From GCA-2726245 sp035513655 (GTDB lineage Bacteria; Planctomycetota; Planctomycetia; Pirellulales; Pirellulaceae): a stretch of DNA of 19,870 bases. The notes under the pieces were generated by a model. The model was not told where the DNA came from and made no database searches. It was given only the letters and a program-made list of their open reading frames with translations. Below, piece by piece: positions 7,447 through 15,018 of the stretch. Numbering within the stretch: the first letter of the stretch is position 1; each line of letters begins with the position of its first letter. The translations under genes and the position numbers were made by a program. The stretch spans positions 1-19,870 of the forward strand of contig DATKBV010000200.1 of assembly GCA_035513655.1 (NCBI GenBank). The letters are read 5' to 3'.

Positions 7447-9645
7447 ATGAGTCAGGTAGAAGAAGTGCCGCTGAAGGAAATACGAAAACCGACAGTTGGC
7501 GAGACAAGCCCCAATGACTTGTACGACAAGTGCTTGTTCTTGTCGCGAAATCTGTGGTGGAGTTGGCATCCCGAAGTCATCAGCCTGTTTCGCGATCTCG
7601 ATCCCATCCGTTGGCGGCAACTCGATCACAACCCCATTGCGTTGTTGAAAGAGTTCACGCCGGAGCGTCTCGCCAATCGGGCGACGGAGATGGTGCTGTA
7701 CAGCCGCATTAACTATGCGGTGCGGCGGCTGAAGGAATACTTGGCGACCCGGCCAAATTGGGGAGCGACAAACACAGGGGTCCTTGGTGCCAAGCCAGTC
7801 GCCTACTTCTCGGCGGAGTTCGGCCTGCACGAGTCGATGCCCATCTATTCGGGTGGCCTCGGCGTGTTATCGGGCGACCACGTCAAGAGTGCGAGCGGCT
7901 TGGGTATTCCGTTCGTCGCGATCGGGCTGTTCTATGGTCAGGGCTACTTCCGCCAACACTTGGACGAAGACGGATACCAACGCGAAGAGTATCAGGATAC
8001 CAAGGTCGAGAACGCTCCTCTCGAACCGGCGCGAGGCCCCGACGGGAAGCCCGTCACGATCCAGATTGACACGCGTAACGGTCAATTGTTTGCCAAGGTG
8101 TGGCTTGTCCGCGTGGGGCGAGTGCAGCTGTATCTGCTGGATTCCAACGTCGAAGGTAACAAGCCCGAGGACCGCGAGCTGACTAATCGTCTCTATGGCG
8201 GCGACGAGCGGACTCGCATTCGCCAAGAGTTGTTGCTTGGTGTCGGTGGTGTGAAAGCCCTTCGCGCGCTGGGCATCACGCCGGGCGTCTATCATTTGAA
8301 CGAAGGCCATAGTGCGTTTGGGCCGTTGGAAGTCATTCACGAGCGGATGCACTATGAAGGCATGAGTTTCGACGACTCGCTGCGTGAAGTCGCAACGCAC
8401 ACCGTTTTTACGACTCACACGCCGGTGCCCGCCGGACACGACCGCTTCGATGGCGCTTTGGTCGAAGAACATCTTGGGCCGCTGCGTGATTCACTGGGGA
8501 TCTCGTACGAGCAACTCATGGGTCTGGGGCGCGTCGAGCCGCAAAACCAGAACGAGCCGTTTTGCATGACGGTCGTCGGTCTGAAGCTTTCCCGACGGGC
8601 GAACGCGGTCAGCAACTTGCATGGTCATGTCAGTCGCCGCATGTGGGCGCAACTTTGGCCGTGGCGTGTTGAAGAAGAAGTCCCGATCGGACATATCACG
8701 AACGGCGTGCACGTGCCGAGCTGGTTGGCGTGGCAGATGCGTCAGCTGTACGACCGCCATTTTCCGGCTGGTTGGTCGAGCGGGATGGGTGAACCGGCGG
8801 CCTGGCAGGAAATTCACAAAGTCGACCCCGGCGAGTTGTGGGAGACGCATAATGCGTTGAAGAGCTTGCTGCTCACCTTCGTCCGTCGGCGGCTCAGCCG
8901 GCAATGCCGAAGACGCGAGGAGGGCGAGGATGCCGTCGAAGCGGCTAGAAACGTACTCGACCCAAACACGTTGACGATCGGATTCGCTCGACGATTCGCG
9001 ACGTATAAGCGCGCCAATCTTTTCTTGTACGATCTCGAACGTATGTTGGAGATGTTCGACAGCCGCGACCGGCCCGTGCAGTTCATCTTCGCCGGCAAAG
9101 CACACCCGAAGGACGAGCCCGGCAAGCAGTTCATCCAGCGCGTGGCTAACCTGCGACACGATCAACGTTTTGAAAAGAAGATCGTATTCGTCGAAGACTA
9201 TGACATCAATGTCGGCCGCCACATGGTGCAAGGTGTGGACGTTTGGCTGAACAATCCACGCCGGCCTCTCGAAGCTTCTGGAACGAGCGGCCAGAAAGTA
9301 GTTCTCAATGGCGGCTTGAATCTGTCGATCCTCGACGGCTGGTGGGCCGAAGCGTACGACGGCTCGAATGGCTTCGCGATCGGTAACGGCACGCAGCATG
9401 TTTCGGACGAGATCACCGATCGTCGCGATGCGGAGGCGTTGTATAACGTTCTCGAAGAACACGTCATTCCGACATTCTACGATCGCGACGTTGACGGATT
9501 GCCGCGCAAGTGGATTCAAATGATGATGAACTCCATCTCGACACTGGCATGGCGTTTCAGCGCCCATCGCATGGTGATGGACTATACACGAGCGTGTTAC
9601 GTCCCCGCCGCGGGTGGTCTCAGTTGCGATATGCCGGATATCTAG
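7447..9645 (+). CDS. glgP: Alpha-glucan (glycogen/maltodextrin) phosphorylase, GT35
   Basis: This 732-aa PLP enzyme releases glucose-1-phosphate from the non-reducing ends of storage glucan in the cytosol. It is the compact bacterial/archaeal type, with NLWWSWHPE near the N-terminus, PVAYFSAEFGLHESMPIYSG, VYHLNEGHSAF, TTHTPVPAGHDRF and NGVHVPSWLA. The PLP-binding lysine is K617 in EASGTSGQKVVLNGG (609-623), followed by NLSILDGWWAEAYDG. I chose ATG 7447 because AAAGGA (7434-7439) sits at good spacing upstream and homology begins soon after; an in-frame reading from 7354 would add 31 residues of unlike sequence. It is convergent with the ABC-F gene, the stops separated by only 9 bp, so their transcripts probably overlap. 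Confidence 0.95.
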   Translation: MSQVEEVPLKEIRKPTVGETSPNDLYDKCLFLSRNLWWSWHPEVISLFRDLDPIRWRQLDHNPIALLKEFTPERLANRATEMVLYSRINYAVRRLKEYLATRPNWGATNTGVLGAKPVAYFSAEFGLHESMPIYSGGLGVLSGDHVKSASGLGIPFVAIGLFYGQGYFRQHLDEDGYQREEYQDTKVENAPLEPARGPDGKPVTIQIDTRNGQLFAKVWLVRVGRVQLYLLDSNVEGNKPEDRELTNRLYGGDERTRIRQELLLGVGGVKALRALGITPGVYHLNEGHSAFGPLEVIHERMHYEGMSFDDSLREVATHTVFTTHTPVPAGHDRFDGALVEEHLGPLRDSLGISYEQLMGLGRVEPQNQNEPFCMTVVGLKLSRRANAVSNLHGHVSRRMWAQLWPWRVEEEVPIGHITNGVHVPSWLAWQMRQLYDRHFPAGWSSGMGEPAAWQEIHKVDPGELWETHNALKSLLLTFVRRRLSRQCRRREEGEDAVEAARNVLDPNTLTIGFARRFATYKRANLFLYDLERMLEMFDSRDRPVQFIFAGKAHPKDEPGKQFIQRVANLRHDQRFEKKIVFVEDYDINVGRHMVQGVDVWLNNPRRPLEASGTSGQKVVLNGGLNLSILDGWWAEAYDGSNGFAIGNGTQHVSDEITDRRDAEALYNVLEEHVIPTFYDRDVDGLPRKWIQMMMNSISTLAWRFSAHRMVMDYTRACYVPAAGGLSCDMPDI

Positions 9646-9654
9646 AGAGGACGC

Positions 9655-11433
9655 TTACGTACCATTCAATTCGCACCACCGTTCTTCCGCCGCGGTGAGT
9701 TCCCCCGAGATGGCTTCGACTTCGTTGTGTAAACGCAACGCTTCTTGGGGATCGGTGGTGTTGAGCAACTGAGCGCTGAGTTCTCGCTTTTGTTCGTCGA
9801 GCCTCGCGATCTTGCGCTCGACGTTCGTGATTTCTTTACGGAGCTTGCGGTGGTCTTTCTCCGAGATTTGAGGATCCGACTTCGGGGCCTTGCCGTTCGA
9901 CTTCGCGGGCATGGATGCCTTGCGAGCGTTCATCTCGCGTTCGCCATCGTCGATCTCTTTGTTCATGGCGTACAGATACGCATCGTAGTCGCCCATGTAG
10001 TTCTTCGCCTGGCCATCGCGGACTTCGATGACGGACGTCGCAATGCGCTTCATGAAATGGCGATCATGGCTCGTGAACAGCACGGTCCCTTTGTACTTGA
10101 GCAGTGCCTCCGCTAGCGACTCGACCGTTTCGACATCGAGATGGTTGCCCGGCTCGTCGAGCACCAGGATGTTGTACGTGCCCAGCAACAAGCCCGCCAA
10201 ACACAACCGCGCTCGTTCGCCTCCCGAGAGCACCGCGATCTTTTTGTGGACATGCGCGTTGCGGAACAGCAGCGCTCCCAATTGTGCCAAGATCTCCTGA
10301 TTGGTTGTTCCGGGGTTGGCTTGGTATTCGAGGTATTCGAGAACGGTTTGATCCTTCGGCAGACTGGAGTAGACATGTTGTGCGTACGTGCCAATCTCGC
10401 AACCGTAGCCCCAACGAACTTCGCCTTTGCGCGGTGCGAGCGAACGGACGAGTGTCCGCAGCAGAGTCGTTTTTCCCTGGCCGTTATCACCGACGATGGC
10501 GGCTCGCGCGCCGTGCTCGATCTCCAGCACAATCTCCGAGGCGACATCATGGTCCGGATAGCCGATCGTCAGGTCGACGCAGCGAACGGCTGGCCCTTGA
10601 CGCGGCTCGACGATCGGGGCTCGGATGCGGGCGGTGGGGTCATCCACTTCGATCTCGGTCGTTTTCAGGCGATCGAGTTGCTTCTGTTTCGATCGCGCTT
10701 GACTCGCCGTGTTAGCGCCAGCTCGATTCTTGTCGATGAAACGCTGGAGTTGCTTCTGTTTCGCTTGGACCGTCGCATTGACTCGCAGGTCATGTTCGCG
10801 GCGTTCTGTCTGAAATTCGAGAAAGGCGTCGATCTTGCCGGGGTACATCGTCAGTTTGCCGCGCGTGATATCGAGCGTGTGCGTACACGTCGCTTTCAGA
10901 AACGCCCGGTCGTGCGACACGATCAGACACGCTTCGCGAAACCCGCGGAGGAAATGTTCGAGCAGGATTTGAGTTCTCACATCGAGGAAATTCGTCGGCT
11001 CGTCCAACAGCAGCAGGTTGGGCTCGTGCAGCAGCAGCGCCGCCAACTTAACACGTGTTTGCCAACCGCCAGACAGTTCGGCGACAGGCCCTTCGAGGTA
11101 CGCTCCCTTCAATTCAAATTGTCCCGCTACCTCACCGCACTTCCAGTCCGGCTGTCCGCTGTCTCGCATTAAGAAATCCAGCGCCGACTCGCCGGGCAAG
11201 AACGGATCGTGTTGACGGAGGTAGCCAACGCGGAGGTTCGGATGTGGGAGGACTTCGCCCGCATCGAGTTCCTCTTCACCGAGCAGCACCCGCAGCAGGG
11301 TCGATTTACCGGCCCCGTTCCTGCCGACAAAACCAACCTTGACGTCGTCGATCAGCGTCGCCTCGGCACCATCAAGCAGAACTTGATCGCCGTAACTCTT
11401 GTGAGCATTCTGGATTTGCAACAATACAGCCAT
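9655..11433 (-). CDS. ABC-F family ATPase (ribosome-associated type)
   Basis: This 592-aa protein has two tandem ABC ATPase domains and no membrane segments, typical of ABC-F translation factors that bind the ribosomal E-site. Domain 1 has Walker A GRNGAGKST (37-45), signature LSGGW (120-124) and Walker B DEPTNFLD (144-151). A charged linker follows at about 205-270, the P-site tRNA interaction region. Domain 2 has GDNGQGKTT (315-323), LSGGE (402-406) and DEPGNHLD (426-433); the usual form is DEPTNHLD. A Lys/Glu-rich C-terminal tail from about 495 is predicted coiled coil. The subfamily (Uup, EttA, YheS or another) is not resolved; the C-terminal coiled coil favours Uup- or YheS-like. The gene is downstream of lpxI on the same strand with a 201-bp gap; CATAAT (complement of 11474-11479) could be a -10 box for its own promoter. 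Confidence 0.93.
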   Translation of the reverse strand: MAVLLQIQNAHKSYGDQVLLDGAEATLIDDVKVGFVGRNGAGKSTLLRVLLGEEELDAGEVLPHPNLRVGYLRQHDPFLPGESALDFLMRDSGQPDWKCGEVAGQFELKGAYLEGPVAELSGGWQTRVKLAALLLHEPNLLLLDEPTNFLDVRTQILLEHFLRGFREACLIVSHDRAFLKATCTHTLDITRGKLTMYPGKIDAFLEFQTERREHDLRVNATVQAKQKQLQRFIDKNRAGANTASQARSKQKQLDRLKTTEIEVDDPTARIRAPIVEPRQGPAVRCVDLTIGYPDHDVASEIVLEIEHGARAAIVGDNGQGKTTLLRTLVRSLAPRKGEVRWGYGCEIGTYAQHVYSSLPKDQTVLEYLEYQANPGTTNQEILAQLGALLFRNAHVHKKIAVLSGGERARLCLAGLLLGTYNILVLDEPGNHLDVETVESLAEALLKYKGTVLFTSHDRHFMKRIATSVIEVRDGQAKNYMGDYDAYLYAMNKEIDDGEREMNARKASMPAKSNGKAPKSDPQISEKDHRKLRKEITNVERKIARLDEQKRELSAQLLNTTDPQEALRLHNEVEAISGELTAAEERWCELNGT

Positions 11434-11634
11434 GTCTTCTCGTCATTCCTTAAAACGGTTCCGTTACGCCGATATTATGAGGAGCGAGACAAGTGGTAAA
11501 GGGCGGCCGAAGAGCGATACGGCCGGATTTGACCGCACTGTATTGGATGACCCGTCCAAAGTTTCCCAACCGATCAGCGTGCGTCGGGATCGAGAACTCG
11601 GCACCAGCGGCGAGGTATCTCGTGAAAGGCGGCA

Positions 11635-12558
11635 CTACGCGGCTTCTCGAAGCTGTCCTGATGCCGCGTCACAGCGCAGGGCCACGATGGCCAATTGATG
11701 TTGGTTCGCGAAGTCAATCACTTCCGCCTGATCGAGAAAGATCGTCTTGTCCGCCTCGACGGCCAAGACCCGCGCGCCGGCTTTGACCAGCGACTCGACG
11801 GTTCCCATCCCGATCGTCGGGACGTCGAATCGCATGTCTTGTTTAGGTTTGGCGACTTTCACGAGCGTAAACCCGCCGCCCTTGCATAACTCGCCGGCGC
11901 GGCGAATACAGGCGTCCGTGCCTTCGATGGCTTCCACGGCGAGAATGGCTCGGCCTTTCACGGCGACACTCTGGCCGATGTCGACTTCGCCGATTTTCTT
12001 GGCGATGGTCCAACCGAACTCGATGTCTTTCAATTCGGCTCGACTCGGCTGACGCTTGGTCATCGTGCCTGCTTTCACGAGGATCTCCGGGACGTATTCG
12101 GTGGCGGGAACAAACTTAATTCCATCTTCTGCAAAGGCCTCGACGATGGCTCGGAGAAGCGTGTCGTCTTTGCGATCCTTGCTCATGCCAATGAAATGAG
12201 GAAAGAAGGTGCGCACGGCTCGCCAATCGGGCAAGTGCTTGATCCAGTGCTTCTGCATCAAAAGCGTCTTGTGAAACTTGCCCGCCATCGTCGCTCGCTT
12301 GACGCCCTGTTGGCGGAAGTAGCGAATCGCGCCGCCGAGCTTGCCGATGCCGATGTCCGAATAGGCGTCGCACATCTCGCGGAGTAGGGGGTCCGCATGT
12401 TGCTCGACGCCCAGACAAACAACCTCGCAGCCTTGCTCGTGCAACGCTTCCGCGACCACGATCGGATAACGGCCCCAGCCGGCGATGAGTCCGACTTTCG
12501 GCGCGATTACGTTGGCGTGTTGGTGTTCGTGCATGGATACCGAGTTATCAAGCCGCAT
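11635..12558 (-). CDS. lpxI: UDP-2,3-diacylglucosamine pyrophosphatase LpxI (DUF1009)
   Basis: This 307-aa protein matches the LpxI family, which hydrolyses UDP-2,3-diacylglucosamine to lipid X and UMP at the cytosolic membrane face, replacing LpxH. Visible blocks are VGLIAGWGRYPIVVAEA (22-38), IGKLGGAIRYFRQQGV (71-86), DDTLLRAIVEAFAEDGI (131-147), PATEYVPEIL (151-160) and the catalytic-region motif AIEGTDACIRRAG (210-222), where D215 fits the catalytic Asp reported for Caulobacter LpxI. The start at 12558 overlaps the end of lpxD by 11 bp, suggesting translational coupling; ATG 12534 (13 bp after the lpxD stop) is an equally possible start. The order lpxD-lpxI places consecutive-pathway enzymes together. 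Confidence 0.93.
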   Translation of the reverse strand: MRLDNSVSMHEHQHANVIAPKVGLIAGWGRYPIVVAEALHEQGCEVVCLGVEQHADPLLREMCDAYSDIGIGKLGGAIRYFRQQGVKRATMAGKFHKTLLMQKHWIKHLPDWRAVRTFFPHFIGMSKDRKDDTLLRAIVEAFAEDGIKFVPATEYVPEILVKAGTMTKRQPSRAELKDIEFGWTIAKKIGEVDIGQSVAVKGRAILAVEAIEGTDACIRRAGELCKGGGFTLVKVAKPKQDMRFDVPTIGMGTVESLVKAGARVLAVEADKTIFLDQAEVIDFANQHQLAIVALRCDAASGQLREAA

Positions 12559-13588
12559 CTTTGAGCTTTTCGGCTAATGCGGCAACTTGCTTCTGCAAAG
12601 CCTTGAACTGTTTCCGCATCTCCGGCAGCTTGGACAAAGCGGCATGCTTTTGGAACTGATCGCGATCCGCCGTGGCGGGAATGCCGACGTAGACGCTGTC
12701 CGCCGGGACGTTGGTCATGATTCCCGACTTCGCGCCCAAGACCGCCCGGTCACCGATGTCGATGTGGTCGCGCAAGCCAACTTGTCCCGCCATCACCACA
12801 TAGTCGCCCGTCGTTACGCTGCCGGCGATTCCGACCTGCGAACAGAGCAGATTGTGTCGACCAATGCGGCAGTTGTGGGCAATCATCACCAGATTGTCGA
12901 TCTTGGTTCCTTCACCAATGGACGTCGGTCCATAGGTTCCGCGGTCGATCGTCGTCCCCGCGCCGATCTCGACGTCGTCGCCGATCGTCACGTAGCCCAG
13001 CTGCGCTGACAGTTTGTGTTGGCCGTCAATCGTCTCGTAACCAAAGCCATAGGCCCCGATGATGGCTCCGGCATGGATGATCACTCGGTTGCCAATCACC
13101 GTGTTCTCGTACAGGACGACATTCGGAAACAGCGTGACACGGGCACCAATTCGCGAACCGGGCAAGATGTGTACGCCGGGGTGAATGATGGTTCCTTCGC
13201 CCACATGCACGTCGTCGCCGATCGTGGCTGTCGGATAGATGACGACGTCGCGACCGAGCTTGGCGGACTGGCTAATGTGTGCCGCCGCACTTACGCCAAG
13301 AGGCGGGTTATTGGTCTGCGGTCGAAAGTGTTCGACAATTTTGGCGAACGAAGCGTGAACGTTGCTCACCGTAACGAAGGGGACTCCCGCCGGCGTCACC
13401 TCCGGCGGCACTAACACCGCCGCCGCACGGCAGTCAGCCAACTGGCTCGCCAGCTGAGGCTTATCGGCGAGTGTGATGTCGCCCGCATTCGCATCGCGAA
13501 TGATCGCGGCTCCCGAAATGGGAATGCCAGCGTCACCATGCAGCTGTCCACCTACCAAGTTGGCGATATCGCCGAGTACCAGATCCAT
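12548..13588 (-). CDS. lpxD: UDP-3-O-acylglucosamine N-acyltransferase
   Basis: This 346-aa enzyme adds the N-linked acyl chain to UDP-3-O-acylglucosamine, the third step of lipid A synthesis, on the cytosolic side. An N-terminal uridine-binding domain (about 1-100) is followed by a left-handed beta-helix of hexapeptide repeats (about 100-295), with the catalytic His at H238 in VMIAHNCRIG, close to E. coli H239 as I recall it. MAGQVGLRDHIDIGDRAVLG and VYVGIPA follow. The C-terminal tail (about 305-346) is helical with coiled-coil character. The frame is open to 13714, but ATG 13588 has a strong AAGGA 6-7 nt upstream and starts the family sequence (MDLVLGDIANLVGG). It overlaps lpxI by 11 bp. 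Confidence 0.95.
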   Translation of the reverse strand: MDLVLGDIANLVGGQLHGDAGIPISGAAIIRDANAGDITLADKPQLASQLADCRAAAVLVPPEVTPAGVPFVTVSNVHASFAKIVEHFRPQTNNPPLGVSAAAHISQSAKLGRDVVIYPTATIGDDVHVGEGTIIHPGVHILPGSRIGARVTLFPNVVLYENTVIGNRVIIHAGAIIGAYGFGYETIDGQHKLSAQLGYVTIGDDVEIGAGTTIDRGTYGPTSIGEGTKIDNLVMIAHNCRIGRHNLLCSQVGIAGSVTTGDYVVMAGQVGLRDHIDIGDRAVLGAKSGIMTNVPADSVYVGIPATADRDQFQKHAALSKLPEMRKQFKALQKQVAALAEKLKDAA

Positions 13589-13789
13589 GCAGAGTCCTTT
13601 CCACATCCAGAGTGAATCGCCAGTGCGATTTACTAGTGCGATCCAGTCATCCCTGAGTTTCGCGTCCTGCTTGTCCGACGACGCGGGTACGGATGTTAAC
13701 GGGACTCGACACATGGGGCAAGGTCGCTGGGTGGCTCGTCAATCCTGGTCCTCTGGTCAGGCCCGCCAAAACCCGCGTGCTAGCAGAAT

Positions 13790-13881
13790 GCTAAGATTTA
13801 GGATTAGTGCCTCGAAAACCGGGGCTAACGCCCAAACGGCTGATTTCATTAACCCGTAACTTTAGCTGTCACAAAGCACTA
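13790..13881. repeat. MITE-like palindromic element, copy 2 (internally deleted, left end lost)
   Basis: These 92 bp align to copy 1 (2260-2376) with two substitutions and one clean 25-bp gap corresponding to 2278-2302, which lies between TTAG direct repeats in copy 1. The outer left terminal repeat is absent or degraded; the right end, GTCACAAAGCACTA, is intact and finishes at 13881. With the left internal arm lost, it can no longer form the long hairpin. Its terminal CTA is the complement of the stop codon of the adjacent minus-strand gene. Confidence 0.88.
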
Positions 13882-14760
13882 GTCACCGATCATCTGGTCC
13901 AGGGCTGCAAGCGCGATGTCCCACGCCGGTTTGGTGTCCAGATACGTGTTCCACCAATCCAGCAGCGTTGCCGCGATGTCCTTGTCGGCGGCCACTTCGA
14001 TCCGCCACGCGGGCAGCGCCTCGGCGATCGTAAAGGGGGTCAACGTCGAAAGTTCGACGCTCTCGCTGGCTTGCAGAATCGCCGGCAACATGGCAAGTTG
14101 TGCGACCAGCGGCAATCGTGAACCGTGGACGCGGTCGCTAAAGATTGGCAGTTCATGATTCAACTGCACGAGTAGCCACCCCAGTCTGACCACTTCCGGC
14201 AGCCCATCAATGACGTTCGTCAGCACCGCTTCGATGCGAACGGCATTCGTCGCCAGACTCGCACCGCCACCGCCGCCAAACGCTGGATGAACGGCCACCA
14301 CCGTGGCACGTTCCGCCACCAGCCGCTGGTCGGTTAAACGCCCGATCGCGTGCAATAATCCAGGGCCGCGTGCTTCCCACTGCTCTTGAATCGGTCGCAG
14401 CCGAAGTGCCAGGTCGTCGAGCATTCGCGGCAGCGCTTGCCGCACGGCAGCCTCGACCTCACGGATACAGTTCGCCAGCCTGTCGACGGACTCTGCGGAA
14501 GTTGAATCGATGCCAATCGTCTTGCGGAGCGTCGTCCGCACCAAGGACTGGCGATCATCCGTCTGATGCGCGTATGCCAGCAAGTTCGACCAGAACGGAC
14601 GGCTGGGAACTTGAAGAATCGAGATCTCCTTACGCAGAGCCTGGGCGGCGTTGACGAACTGCTCGCCCAATCGCGAGTCGGCCAGGGGGAGTCCACGAGC
14701 AATTCCCTCCGCCGCATGGCAACAACTGGCCAAATGATTCGTGACCCAATCGAGTTCCAT
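13879..14760 (-). CDS. Hypothetical protein, no family recognised
   Basis: I do not recognise this 293-aa protein. It appears cytosolic: no signal peptide and no convincing membrane helix. It looks largely alpha-helical, with helical stretches at about 32-50, 88-130 and 215-235. The most distinctive part is VVAVHPAFGGGGGASLATNA (154-173), a five-glycine loop after His-Pro that may be a ligand or turn region. Trp pairs (WW) occur near the C-terminus. The frame is open to 14892, but ATG 14760 has GGAAAG a few nt upstream and is preferred. The TAG stop is shared with the end of a repeat element, so the original C-terminus may have been trimmed or preserved by its insertion. The gene stands alone, divergent from speA. 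Confidence 0.6.
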   Translation of the reverse strand: MELDWVTNHLASCCHAAEGIARGLPLADSRLGEQFVNAAQALRKEISILQVPSRPFWSNLLAYAHQTDDRQSLVRTTLRKTIGIDSTSAESVDRLANCIREVEAAVRQALPRMLDDLALRLRPIQEQWEARGPGLLHAIGRLTDQRLVAERATVVAVHPAFGGGGGASLATNAVRIEAVLTNVIDGLPEVVRLGWLLVQLNHELPIFSDRVHGSRLPLVAQLAMLPAILQASESVELSTLTPFTIAEALPAWRIEVAADKDIAATLLDWWNTYLDTKPAWDIALAALDQMIGD

Positions 14761-15018
14761 TCTCTGTCTTTCCGCTGCCACTTCAAGTAACGTTCCGCAA
14801 CTTGTCAAAGTAACTCCATTGTCAGGAATGATCGACTCGCGGCGAAGCTCGAGCCAACTATAGCACGCCCCGGACCCCGCATCTGTGGGCATTCAGTACC
14901 CGATCGACATTCGCTATGATGACGTGCCTATCGACGGCTCGACGGCGTACCACTGGGGGGCGTCCAATTGAGAATCGGCCGATCAGCGAAACTGGCAATG
15001 TGAGTTTGGGATTGGCGA
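14761..15018. promoter_or_regulatory. Divergent intergenic region with candidate -10 boxes
   Basis: On the plus strand, TATGAT at 14915-14920 could be a -10 box for speA, with a poor -35 (TTCAGT, 14892-14897) 17 nt upstream. On the minus strand, TATAGT (complement of 14858-14863) could serve the hypothetical gene. Neither has a strong -35. No riboswitch-like structure or other gene was seen in these 258 bp. Confidence 0.25.

Noticed and set aside
8491..9567. 358-aa open frame antisense to glgP
   Set aside because: Shadow of a moderately GC-rich gene; the opposite strand carries an intact GT35 enzyme with all motifs, and this translation has no recognisable domain.
10141..11172. 343-aa open frame antisense to the ABC-F gene
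   Set aside because: Rich in Arg and Gln, with no domain; the ABC-F frame explains the region completely.
11434..11634. Possible small gene between lpxI and the ABC-F gene
   Set aside because: The open frames here run into lpxI antisense or lack a plausible start and composition; the gap more likely holds the ABC-F promoter.
13589..13714. N-terminal extension of LpxD by 42 residues
   Set aside because: A strong AAGGA precedes ATG 13588 and the LpxD family sequence begins there; the extension resembles no LpxD.
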